Source of the DNA: Planctomycetota bacterium
GTDB taxonomy: Bacteria > Planctomycetota > UBA1135 > UBA2386
Length of the DNA: 14,092 nt
Assembly (NCBI GenBank): GCA_020425885.1
Contig: JAGQRA010000750.1
Coordinates: 1-14,092 of the forward strand
Reading direction: 5' to 3'
Position 1 is the stretch's first letter. Each line of letters opens with the position of its first letter. The position numbers and the translations under genes are program-made. The notes below the pieces were generated by a model. The model did not search any database. It was not told the origin of the DNA and saw only the letters and a list, made by a program, of their open reading frames with translations. Shown one piece after another: positions 1 through 6,675 of the stretch.

Positions 1-1
1 C

Positions 2-1786
2 ACCGCGGCCTCGATCAGGAAGCTGACCGGAGCGCGCGCCACCCACGAGGCGATCGTCCGCACCTTCCACGACCACCTGATCGCCCGCGCCGGACCGGAC
101 ACGCAGGTCGTGTTCTGGTTCTCCGGTCACGGCTCCCGGGTGCCGGATCCGTCGGCTCGGGACACCTCGGCCCGCGACGACGACGACCGGCCCAAGGACG
201 ACACCCTGCTGGCCTACGACAGTCGCGCCGGCGATCGCGACGGTAGCTACGACATCACCGATGACGAACTGCATTCGCTGCTCGCCGCCTTGCGATCGCG
301 GCAGGTCCTCGTCGTCACCGACTGCTGCCACTCCGGCGGCGTGCTGCGCGGCGCCGACACCGGCGCCGTGCGCGCGATGGGCGATGGCCGACGCCCACTC
401 GAGCGCGCGGCGTTACAGGCGTTCTGGCCGACCGATGTCCCCTTCCGCGACGACGAGGCCGGCACGCTCGTGACCGGCTGCGTGCACCTCGCGGCCTGCG
501 GTTCGGACCAGGAGGCCGGCGAGGTCGTGTGCTTCGGCCGTTCGTTCGGCACCCTGACCTGGTTCCTGACCGACGCGCTCGCCGAGGCCGAGGCGAACTG
601 CTCGTGGCGCACCATCGGCGAGATCGTCCGCGCCAGGGTCGCAGGCGTCGGCACGCATCGGAGCCAGCTCGTGCAGTGGTCCGGTGACGCCATCGACCGC
701 GCCATCCTCGGCGGTCGCGGCGCGAGCATCCCGCCGGGCTTCGCCCTGCAGGCCTCTGCCGTGCCGCTGCGCGTCGACGCCGGCCGCATCCACGGTCTCG
801 GCGACGGCGCGAGGTTGCGGGCCTTCGGCCTCGACGATGCGATCCACGGCACCCTGCAGGTCGTGCGCGCCCACCAGACCTGGAGCGAGGTCCGCTGGAT
901 CGAGCGAACCCGGCCGGCCGCGGACCCGGAGCCGCTCCGCGTCCGGCCACAGGACCCGGGCAGCGGACGTGCCCCGCTGCGGATCCGGCTCGACGACGGC
1001 GTCGACGCCGACCTGCTGCGGGACTGTGCGTGGGCCGAGGTCGCGACGCAGGCCGCCGAGTACGTGCTCGCCCGCGAAGGTGACGGGCTCCGGCTCTGCG
1101 AACCCGATGGCACCTACGTCCGCAGCGTGCCGACCACGGCCCGGGCCGCGCACGACGTCCTGTTCCAGGAACACTGCTTCCGCAGCTTGTGGGAAGGCAT
1201 CGCCCAACCCGGGTCGTGCCAGCTCGAGGTCCGCGCCGCGGCACCCGCGGCGGCGACGGCGGCGCAGTTCGCGCTGCCGGCCGCGCGGGTGACGAGCGCG
1301 ACGGGACAACCGCGGGCCACGGTGGTCGCGCCGACGCTCGGCACCGACCCGACCACCGGCGCCGTGCTCGAGCTGGCCGTCACCAACCGCGGCGACCGCG
1401 GCGTTCACGTAGCGATCCTCTCGGTCGCCGAGGATCGCAAGGTCACCCTGATCTGGGGCGAGGACCGCAACAACTACCTCGACGCGGGAGCGACGACGAA
1501 GCAGCTGATCCAGGTCGGCCCCAGTCCCGCCTGGCGGCGCGAGCGCGCCATGATCGACCGCTACGTCGTCGTCGCGACCAGCCGATGGGCCGACTTCCGC
1601 GCCTTCACGGCGACGACGCCACCGCCGCCGACGCGCGGCCACGAAGAGCGCGGCCTGCCGCCGCTGCTGGCGCGCGCCGTCGGCTGCGGCGCGGACACGA
1701 TGCGCGGCGGCGATGCCGGCGGCTGGGGCGTCACCTGGTTCGATCTCGTGCTCGAGCCGGTCACTCGCGGCGCAGGAAGAAGGTGA
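2..1786 (+). CDS. Orthocaspase-like C14 peptidase with DUF4384-type C-terminal domain (5' end missing)
   Basis: The frame is open from the left edge, so the gene starts outside the window; 594 residues are visible. The caspase p20 core is clear. A hydrophobic strand leads to the catalytic His in SGHG (fragment residue 43). An Asp-rich stretch with DGSYDITDDEL, of the kind that binds calcium in metacaspases, follows. The second strand leads to the catalytic Cys in DCCHSG (fragment residue 109). Caspase-fold peptidases cut proteins after defined residues; bacterial metacaspase-type enzymes usually prefer Arg or Lys, but the preference here is not readable. The middle (about 200-400) is beta-rich and unassigned. 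Residues about 455-540, with LAVTNRGDRGVHVAILSV and a following VTLIWG strand, match the DUF4384 pattern often found behind caspase domains. No membrane helix is visible in the fragment. The 3' end overlaps the convergent pseudokinase-caspase gene by 26 bp. Confidence 0.85.
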   Translation, partial: TAASIRKLTGARATHEAIVRTFHDHLIARAGPDTQVVFWFSGHGSRVPDPSARDTSARDDDDRPKDDTLLAYDSRAGDRDGSYDITDDELHSLLAALRSRQVLVVTDCCHSGGVLRGADTGAVRAMGDGRRPLERAALQAFWPTDVPFRDDEAGTLVTGCVHLAACGSDQEAGEVVCFGRSFGTLTWFLTDALAEAEANCSWRTIGEIVRARVAGVGTHRSQLVQWSGDAIDRAILGGRGASIPPGFALQASAVPLRVDAGRIHGLGDGARLRAFGLDDAIHGTLQVVRAHQTWSEVRWIERTRPAADPEPLRVRPQDPGSGRAPLRIRLDDGVDADLLRDCAWAEVATQAAEYVLAREGDGLRLCEPDGTYVRSVPTTARAAHDVLFQEHCFRSLWEGIAQPGSCQLEVRAAAPAAATAAQFALPAARVTSATGQPRATVVAPTLGTDPTTGAVLELAVTNRGDRGVHVAILSVAEDRKVTLIWGEDRNNYLDAGATTKQLIQVGPSPAWRRERAMIDRYVVVATSRWADFRAFTATTPPPPTRGHEERGLPPLLARAVGCGADTMRGGDAGGWGVTWFDLVLEPVTRGAGRR

Positions 1787-3551
1787 AGTCTCCGCCCTCG
1801 CGGGCCAGATCCACGATCTCCGGCATCTGCTCGCTCCAGGCGGTCGCGCTCGCCGCCATCGTGTCGCGGATGCTGGCGCCGATCTTCGACGCCGTCACGA
1901 GCCGGTCGCCCGGCACGCCGCGCAGGGCTGCGACGAAGGCCGAGCAGAACGGCGACAGGCTGCCGCGACCATCGGCCGCACCGAGCTTGCGGTCGACGGC
2001 GACCAGCAGCTGCTTGGCGCGGCGCCTGATCAGCACCGACGAGTCATCGCGCACCGACGACGCGGCCGGACGTAGCGGGTTGCCGCGCAGTCTCGGGATC
2101 AGCATGCCGGCATAGCAGGTGTCGACCACGAGGAAGACGTGCTTGGCCTGACAGTGATCCTCGAGGCACAGATCGAGCAGGCGCTGGGAGGGGATGAAGC
2201 CCGCGTCCGAGACCTCCGGGGTCAGCGTCTTCGCATCGGCGGCCGCGAACCAGTAGCTGTCGCTGCGGTCGATCGTGACGCCGTGACCGGCGAGGTAGAC
2301 GAACACGCCGTCGTCGCGACCGCAGTGCTTGAGCTCGTCGAGCGCCCGCAGGATGTTCGCCTTGGTCGCCTCACGTTCCTCGAGCACCGTGATGCTCTGC
2401 CATCCGGTGCAGCCCGAGAGCCGCGCCTTGACGGCCTCGATGTCGTGGACCGGGTTGTTGAGCCGCGCGAGCGGGGTCTCGCCATAGGCATCGGCGATGC
2501 CGATCAGCAGCGCGTGGCAACGTTCGTAGTGCGGCAGCAGTGCGGTCGTCGACGCCGGGGCAGCCACGACCGCCCCACCCGGCTCGCCACCGCCGCCGCG
2601 TTCGCGTTCGCCGGTGGCACCACCGGAAGCCGCGAACCAACCCGCCAGACCGATCCCGACCGCCGCCCCGGCGATCAGGAGCCGCCCCGCGAGTGCCGGC
2701 CGACGACCGACGTCCGACCGCGCCGCGCGCAGCGCATCGGCAACCGCCTGCGCCGTCTGGTAGCGGGCGCCCGGTTCGTAGGCGAGGCAACGGCGCACGA
2801 TCGCGGCCAACGCCGGTTTGACCTCGGGCCGCAGCCGCCGCAGATCCGGCACCTTGGCCTCCCGGGGCCTGTAGCCGGCGGTGAACGGGTCGCTGCCGAG
2901 CAGACAGCGGAAGAGCAGGCAGCCCAGCGCATAGATGTCGCAGCGCGCATCCGCCGCGTTGCCCGTGATCTGCTCGGGCGCCGGGTAAGGCGGCAACGCC
3001 GACTCCTCCCACTGCAGATCGGCCGACTTGTAGTTGATCGACGAGGCACCGCCGCGAGCCGCGAACTCCTTGGCGAACGTGAACGAACCGAGGCGTACGC
3101 TGCCATCGGGCCGCAGTCGCACCGCCTCGGGACCGATGGCGCGATGGACCACGCTGGCGTAGTGCAACGCCGCCAACGCCTCGGCCAGCTCGACCCCGAT
3201 CCGGCAGACCACCTCGACATCGAGCGGCCCCGACAGCAGTTGGTCGGCGAGCAGTTCGCCTTCGGGTGGTTCGAGCACGAGCACCGGACCGACCGCGGCA
3301 TCGACGACCTCGTGGATGACGGCGATGCCGGGATGACGCACCTTGGCCAGCGCCCTCGCCTCACGCAGCAGGCGATCGCGCACCGTGACGCTCCAGTCGC
3401 TCCACACCTCTTCGCCAGGAAACTTGAGCACGACGTCGCGCTGCAGCAGGGTGTCGTAGGCGCTCAGCGAACGCTCGAAGCGCGTGGCCAGCAGTTCGGC
3501 CCCGGGTTCGAATCGATCCGGCAGGCCTGGCAGGTCATGGGGCGATGGCAC
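1761..3551 (-). CDS. Pseudokinase - transmembrane helix - caspase (C14) fusion protein
   Basis: A 596-residue protein in three parts. Residues about 18-275 have a Ser/Thr-kinase fold: VVLK (Lys43), a helix-C Glu (Glu64), APE (191-193) and CDIYALG (Asp205). The catalytic parts are lost: the HRD motif reads HRA (136-138), DFG reads GSF (155-157), and no glycine-rich loop precedes Lys43. It is therefore probably a pseudokinase that binds or senses rather than phosphorylates. Residues about 289-309 form one membrane helix, followed by a Gly/Glu/Arg-rich linker. Residues about 343-596 are a caspase domain with catalytic His423 (AGHG) and Cys479 (DTCY) both intact, so proteolysis should be possible. 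The start is GTG at 3551, with AGGA (3563-3560) 8 nt upstream. No tail signal peptide or other domain is seen. The caspase domain is probably on the opposite side of the membrane from the kinase-like domain if the single helix spans; orientation is not certain. It lies 140 bp downstream of the asparaginase gene on the same strand. Confidence 0.9.
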   Translation of the reverse strand: MPSPHDLPGLPDRFEPGAELLATRFERSLSAYDTLLQRDVVLKFPGEEVWSDWSVTVRDRLLREARALAKVRHPGIAVIHEVVDAAVGPVLVLEPPEGELLADQLLSGPLDVEVVCRIGVELAEALAALHYASVVHRAIGPEAVRLRPDGSVRLGSFTFAKEFAARGGASSINYKSADLQWEESALPPYPAPEQITGNAADARCDIYALGCLLFRCLLGSDPFTAGYRPREAKVPDLRRLRPEVKPALAAIVRRCLAYEPGARYQTAQAVADALRAARSDVGRRPALAGRLLIAGAAVGIGLAGWFAASGGATGERERGGGGEPGGAVVAAPASTTALLPHYERCHALLIGIADAYGETPLARLNNPVHDIEAVKARLSGCTGWQSITVLEEREATKANILRALDELKHCGRDDGVFVYLAGHGVTIDRSDSYWFAAADAKTLTPEVSDAGFIPSQRLLDLCLEDHCQAKHVFLVVDTCYAGMLIPRLRGNPLRPAASSVRDDSSVLIRRRAKQLLVAVDRKLGAADGRGSLSPFCSAFVAALRGVPGDRLVTASKIGASIRDTMAASATAWSEQMPEIVDLAREGGDFTFFLRRE

Positions 3552-3611
3552 GCGACGAATCCTGGTTGCTGTTCCTGGGTGATCACTTCCCCGGGACCAC
3601 CGGGTCGAGAC

Positions 3612-3636
3612 GGCATCCGCCCCCTTCGGCGGTGCC
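3612..3636 (-). terminator. Hairpin between asparaginase and pseudokinase-caspase genes
   Basis: Read on the minus strand, GGCACCGCC and GGCGGATGCC pair as nine base pairs with one bulged A around a 6-nt loop. It lies 55 bp after the asparaginase stop and about 60 bp before the next GTG start. There is no T-run after it, so it is a weak candidate for an intrinsic terminator. It could equally be a leader structure of the downstream gene or chance in GC-rich DNA. Confidence 0.3.
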
Positions 3637-3691
3637 CGCTGTCCCGCATGCTACCACGACCGACACACCCGTCGACAGGGCGACCTCGCGC

Positions 3692-4723
3692 TCACGCGGG
3701 CCATTCGAACACCGCATGTACGTCCCCGACCTGCCGCCGCTGCGTAATCAGCACGGGCACCTGGGCGAACTTCGCCAACGCCTCGGGGATCCCGTCGGGC
3801 AACGCCCCGAGCCGGCGCAAGACCTCGACGATCACGGGTTGGTAGCCGCGCTCGGCGCCATCGTCGATCTTGACGGCGATGCCGACCGCCTCGGGCCAGT
3901 GCCGCCGCGACGGATCCGCGGCCAACGCCACCGCGTAGACCCCTTCGGCCCCGTTCTTGGCGAACGCGCGCCCCGGCCATTGCCGCAGCAGTGCGGTGCA
4001 GAAGCGACGCTCGCCGGCGAGGCATGCCGGTTCGCGACCGGCGGCGGCGAGGATCTTGCGGCAGGCTGCGGCGCGGACCGGCGCCAGTCCATCGGGGCCG
4101 GCCAGGCGACCGAAGCCCCGCGCCAACGCCTGCAGCGGCAGCGAGAACGTCGGCGCGCCACAGCCATCGAGCCCGATCTCGAGCGCACCGTCGATGCCGG
4201 CCATGGCGGCGACCGCGGCCTGGACCTCGAGCTGCGCACGGCTGCCCGGATCGAGGTAGCCGGCCAGATCCTCGCCGAGCTCGCGCGCCAGATGCAGGAA
4301 ACCGCTGTGCTTGCCGCTGCAGTTGTTGTGCAGCTTGCTCGGCCGCTCGTCACGCCGGAGCAGCTCGCGCCGCGACTCGGGATCGAACGGCGCGTGCGGC
4401 CCGCAGCCGAGGTCGTCGGCGCCGAGAGCGCCGCGGGCGAGCAGCGCCTGCACGGTCGCGGTGTGCAGCGGCGTGCCGTCGTGACTGGCACACATGATGG
4501 CGATCTCGCGTTCGCTCAGTCCGAGCCGTTCGTCGAGTCCGCGCTCGAGGAACGGCAGCGCCTGCAGCGGCTTGACCGCGGAACGGGCGTACGCTGGACG
4601 CTGCACGTCACCGATCGCCAGCGCCGGCTCGCCGCCGTGCACGATCGCGATCGCACCTCGATGCGTCGATTCGACCCGCCCACTGCGCGTGACGACCGCG
4701 AGCACGGGATTGGCGTGGATCAC
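3692..4723 (-). CDS. L-asparaginase, Rhizobium etli type (Asparaginase_II, PF06089)
   Basis: Hydrolyses L-asparagine to L-aspartate and ammonia, probably in the cytoplasm since no signal peptide is seen. With the GTG start at 4723 the protein has 343 residues (the R. etli enzyme has about 367). The residues described for R. etli ReAV fall at the same or nearly the same numbers: Ser48 and Lys51 in YARSAVKPLQALP, Ser80 in CASHDG, Cys135 and Lys138 in NCSGKHSG, and Cys188 in DGCGAP (ReAV Cys189). The two Cys and the Lys bind zinc in ReAV. This agreement decides the start; reading 57 codons further upstream would put the 81-bp palindrome inside the gene and matches nothing in the family. No good Shine-Dalgarno precedes the GTG, but a TATAAC box lies 6 nt upstream. 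It is divergent from the DUF151 gene and lies upstream of the pseudokinase-caspase gene on the same strand. Confidence 0.93.
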   Translation of the reverse strand: MIHANPVLAVVTRSGRVESTHRGAIAIVHGGEPALAIGDVQRPAYARSAVKPLQALPFLERGLDERLGLSEREIAIMCASHDGTPLHTATVQALLARGALGADDLGCGPHAPFDPESRRELLRRDERPSKLHNNCSGKHSGFLHLARELGEDLAGYLDPGSRAQLEVQAAVAAMAGIDGALEIGLDGCGAPTFSLPLQALARGFGRLAGPDGLAPVRAAACRKILAAAGREPACLAGERRFCTALLRQWPGRAFAKNGAEGVYAVALAADPSRRHWPEAVGIAVKIDDGAERGYQPVIVEVLRRLGALPDGIPEALAKFAQVPVLITQRRQVGDVHAVFEWPA

Positions 4724-4729
4724 CAGCCC

Positions 4730-4735
4730 GTTATA
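4730..4735 (-). promoter_or_regulatory. Possible -10 box (TATAAC) for the asparaginase gene
   Basis: TATAAC on the minus strand matches five of six bases of the sigma-70 -10 consensus and ends 6 nt before the GTG at 4723. If real, transcription would begin at or very near the start codon, giving a leaderless or almost leaderless message, which fits the lack of a ribosome-binding site. The matching -35 position would fall inside the palindrome and is poor (TTCGGT). Confidence 0.35.
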
Positions 4736-4745
4736 GCCGCCGGGT

Positions 4746-4826
4746 CTGGAGTACCGAACCCGCTTCGTTTCTCCAGACCACTCCTGCGCGCGAGTCTGGA
4801 GAAACGTAGCGGGTTCGGTACTCCAG
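4746..4826. repeat. 81-bp near-perfect palindrome in a divergent promoter region
   Basis: Two 33-base arms (4746-4778 and 4794-4826) are reverse complements with a single mismatch, around a 15-base centre. Each arm is itself bounded by CTGGAG and CTCCAG. The left arm with its two flanking bases has 8-base ends, GTCTGGAG (4744-4751) and CTCCAGAC (4771-4778), that pair perfectly. The DNA or RNA can therefore fold either as one long hairpin or as two small ones. It fills about 60 percent of the space between the divergent asparaginase and DUF151 starts. It may be a REP- or MITE-like palindromic repeat or an operator; only one copy is in this window. Confidence 0.9.
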
Positions 4827-4856
4827 GCCTTAGACTCGTCGGGCCTCGTGAGCGCC

Positions 4857-5276
4857 ATGGACCTGATCGAAGTCGAGCTGTCGCGCGTGATCATCCAGCA
4901 GAAGGGTGATCAGCAGTATCTGAACCTGCGGGAGCGGCAGGGGACGCGCACGTTCTCGATCGTGATCGGCTTCAACGAGGTCGAGGAGATCAACCGCAAG
5001 CTGTGCGGCTACGAGACGCAGCGCCCGCTGACGCACGATCTGATCGCCCGCGTGATCGGCGCGCTCGGGCACCGCCTGCAACGCATCGTTGTCAACGACC
5101 TGCGCGAAGGCACGTTCTACGCCTTCCTCGGCCTGACGCCGAAGGACGCGCCGCCCGACGCCGGGGCCGAACTGACGGTCGACTGCCGGCCATCGGACGC
5201 GATCGCGCTGGCGGTGCAGACGCACGCCCGGATCTTCGTCGCCAGGCACGTGTTCGACGAGGTCTGCACCGACTGA
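4857..5276 (+). CDS. Bifunctional nuclease (BFN/DUF151) domain protein
   Basis: A 139-residue single-domain protein of the DUF151/BFN family (PF02577). Recognisable features in order are the N-terminal strand LIEVELSRVIIQQ, the SIVIG strand (34-38), RPLTHDLI (56-63), VVNDLREGTFYAFLGL (78-93), and the family signature DCRPSDAIALAV (109-120). Plant and bacterial members are reported to have RNase and DNase activity and to act in stress or defence responses; the substrate here is unknown. The length is typical for the short bacterial form that lacks a UVR domain. ATG at 4857 fits the family start; an in-frame GTG at 4848 would add three residues, and neither has a clear ribosome-binding site. 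A weak -10 (TAGACT, 4831-4836) lies just after the palindrome, so that element probably overlaps the promoter. The gene is followed 56 bp later by tRNA-Ser. Confidence 0.9.
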   Translation: MDLIEVELSRVIIQQKGDQQYLNLRERQGTRTFSIVIGFNEVEEINRKLCGYETQRPLTHDLIARVIGALGHRLQRIVVNDLREGTFYAFLGLTPKDAPPDAGAELTVDCRPSDAIALAVQTHARIFVARHVFDEVCTD

Positions 5277-5282
5277 CCGCGA

Positions 5283-5311
5283 TGGACGCATGCGAATCCG
5301 ATCGCTAGGAT
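5283..5311 (+). promoter_or_regulatory. Possible sigma-70-like promoter of tRNA-Ser
   Basis: TGGACG (5283-5288, four of six to TTGACA), a 17-bp spacer and TAGGAT (5306-5311, four of six to TATAAT) place a start near 5318, about 15 nt before the mature tRNA 5' end. The position is right for a stand-alone tRNA gene, but the match is only moderate. Confidence 0.4.
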
Positions 5312-5332
5312 CCGCACCGCGCCGCATTCCAA

Positions 5333-5422
5333 GGTGGGATGGCAGAGTGGCCGAATGCACCGGTTTTGAAAACCGACGTCGGTGAAAGCCGACCGGGGGT
5401 TCGAATCCCTCTCCCACCGCCA
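5333..5422 (+). tRNA. tRNA-Ser(UGA), CCA encoded
   Basis: A full class II cloverleaf can be drawn. The acceptor stem GGTGGGA pairs with TCCCACC (5412-5418), followed by discriminator G and an encoded CCA (5420-5422). The D stem is GCA/TGC. The anticodon loop TTTGAAA carries anticodon TGA at 5367-5369. The long variable arm has the stem GTCGG/CCGAC (5378-5382 with 5389-5393). The T stem and loop contain TTCGAAT (5400-5406). The long variable arm together with TGA identifies serine and reading of UCA and probably other UCN codons. The lowest anticodon-stem pair (position 27-43) is a C-A mismatch (5360/5376), unlike E. coli tRNA-Ser(UGA). Confidence 0.97.
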
Positions 5423-5508
5423 CCCTCATCGCATCAGGCCTGACCGCCGGCCGCATCGCGGTTGCGCTGGCGGCGGCGCTCGGCCCGGCCCGAGTCCCAG
5501 CAGCACAG

Positions 5509-6516
5509 TCAGTCGCCACAGCTGCCGCAGCCATCGCAGTCGCAGCAGCCGGGCCCGTCATGGCAGGCGCAGTCACAGCCGTCGCAACCGTCGCAGGCAC
5601 AATCGCAGTCCCCCGCCTCGGCCGGACGCAGGGTCGCGAGCCCCGGCCGACCGAGCAGTTCCTCGCCGCGCCGCATCGCGCGCTGCGCGAGCTGCTGCAG
5701 GATCGAGCCGACGATGGCGAGCCGATCCTCGGGCAACAGCTGCGCGGCGGCCTGCAGCGCCTCGACCGTCGCCAGCTCGACGAACCGCTGCGTGGCCGCC
5801 ACGGCGGCCTGGTGACCGGTGCGCTCGCCGAGCCTGGCCACGGCGTTGAAGTGGCCGCGGCGGCGGTCGTCGTCGTGATCGTCGAGCGCATCGAAGGCAT
5901 AGACCGCGCGGCCGACGGCGTGGCCGAATCGACGCAGCGATGTCTCGGACGTGTCGCCGTCCTGGCCGGCGAGACGACCGCCATGAACGAACATGGCAGC
6001 GAGCAGCTCGGCCGAGGGTTCGGCCAGCTCGGCGAGACCCGTTGCGCTGGCGTGCTCGACCGCAGCCTGGCGGGCCGGCAAGGCCGTGACGAGCTCGACG
6101 GCGAAACCGAGCCTGCGCAGCTCGCGTTCGGCCCGTCGCACCTTGCGGCCCAGCACGAGGCGGGCGAGGCGGGCGTAGCAACGGCCGCCGTCCTCGATGT
6201 CGTCGCGCAGCTTGGCGTCGATCAACACCAGGTTGCCGGCGGCGACGAACACCCGCAGCGCCGGCGGCAGATCCTGGACGCCGACCCGCCGCCAGGGCAG
6301 CGCGGTGCAGCGCCGTTCTTCGATCGCGCCGCCGGCGACCGCGGCCAGGACCATGACGAGCAACGACTGGTCGTAGTTGGCCAGCAGCGACGTCGAACGC
6401 CCGCTGAAACCGTGCATCGCATGACACGAGGCGCAAAGCTGAGCCTTGTGCAGACGCCGCGCATCCTCACCCTTGCCGCAACGCGACCATCGCAGTTTGC
6501 CGAACACGGTGGCCAT
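5509..6516 (-). CDS. DUF5685-like helical protein with 12-cysteine C-terminal tail
   Basis: A 335-residue, mostly helical protein with no signal peptide. The order of motifs resembles the DUF5685 family: an FGKLRW start, a Cys pair (QLCASC, 28 and 31), SLLANYDQSLL (43-53), an Asp-rich LIDAKLRDDIEDG (98-110) and a second Asp-rich stretch AFDALDDHDDD followed by GHFN (207-224). The family has no established function. Residues 302-335 form an extreme low-complexity tail: 12 Cys, 9 Asp and one His in 34 residues, mostly as DC, AC and DGC steps, which could bind metals. ATG at 6516 is used; a GTG at 6507 would give MFGKLRW, closer to family starts, and neither has a good ribosome-binding site (a GAGGAG lies too far upstream). 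The gene converges on tRNA-Ser and is divergent from the hydrolase gene. The family call rests on remembered motif order, so it is moderately sure. Confidence 0.78.
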   Translation of the reverse strand: MATVFGKLRWSRCGKGEDARRLHKAQLCASCHAMHGFSGRSTSLLANYDQSLLVMVLAAVAGGAIEERRCTALPWRRVGVQDLPPALRVFVAAGNLVLIDAKLRDDIEDGGRCYARLARLVLGRKVRRAERELRRLGFAVELVTALPARQAAVEHASATGLAELAEPSAELLAAMFVHGGRLAGQDGDTSETSLRRFGHAVGRAVYAFDALDDHDDDRRRGHFNAVARLGERTGHQAAVAATQRFVELATVEALQAAAQLLPEDRLAIVGSILQQLAQRAMRRGEELLGRPGLATLRPAEAGDCDCACDGCDGCDCACHDGPGCCDCDGCGSCGD

Positions 6517-6675
6517 CGAAGCGGGGCGGCCAGCTCCTCGCAACGACGGACGGCATTGCTCGCGCGATCGAACGGGACCATGCAGGCCCCCGCGCACGAC
6601 GCACGATTGCCTGCAGCATCGCGGTGTGCTACCACCTCGCTCCTGGCCGCGAGGGCCGGAAGGAGCCGAACGATC

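Noticed and set aside
2139..3845. Long open plus-strand frame antisense to the pseudokinase-caspase gene
   Set aside because: It is a by-product of high GC: its residues are rich in Arg, Gln, Asp and Gly with no domain, while the minus strand shows clear kinase-like and caspase motifs.
4724..4894. 57-codon N-terminal extension of the asparaginase reaching 4894
   Set aside because: It would run through the palindrome and into the DUF151 gene on the other strand, adds residues with no family match, and breaks the agreement with R. etli numbering.
5512..5610. Short tandem-like repeats read as CRISPR or a tandem array
   Set aside because: The repetition follows codons for DC, AC and DGC steps in a coding tail; there are no unique spacers of even length.
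6415..6435. CASCH in the DUF5685-like protein, the form of a c-type heme-binding motif
   Set aside because: The protein has no signal peptide and the Cys pair falls where DUF5685-like proteins have a CxxC; nothing else indicates a cytochrome.
5560..6675. Upstream extension of the hydrolase frame
   Set aside because: It is antisense to the DUF5685-like gene, whose family motifs are clear, and the ATG at 6676 has a strong ribosome-binding site directly before a lipoprotein signal.
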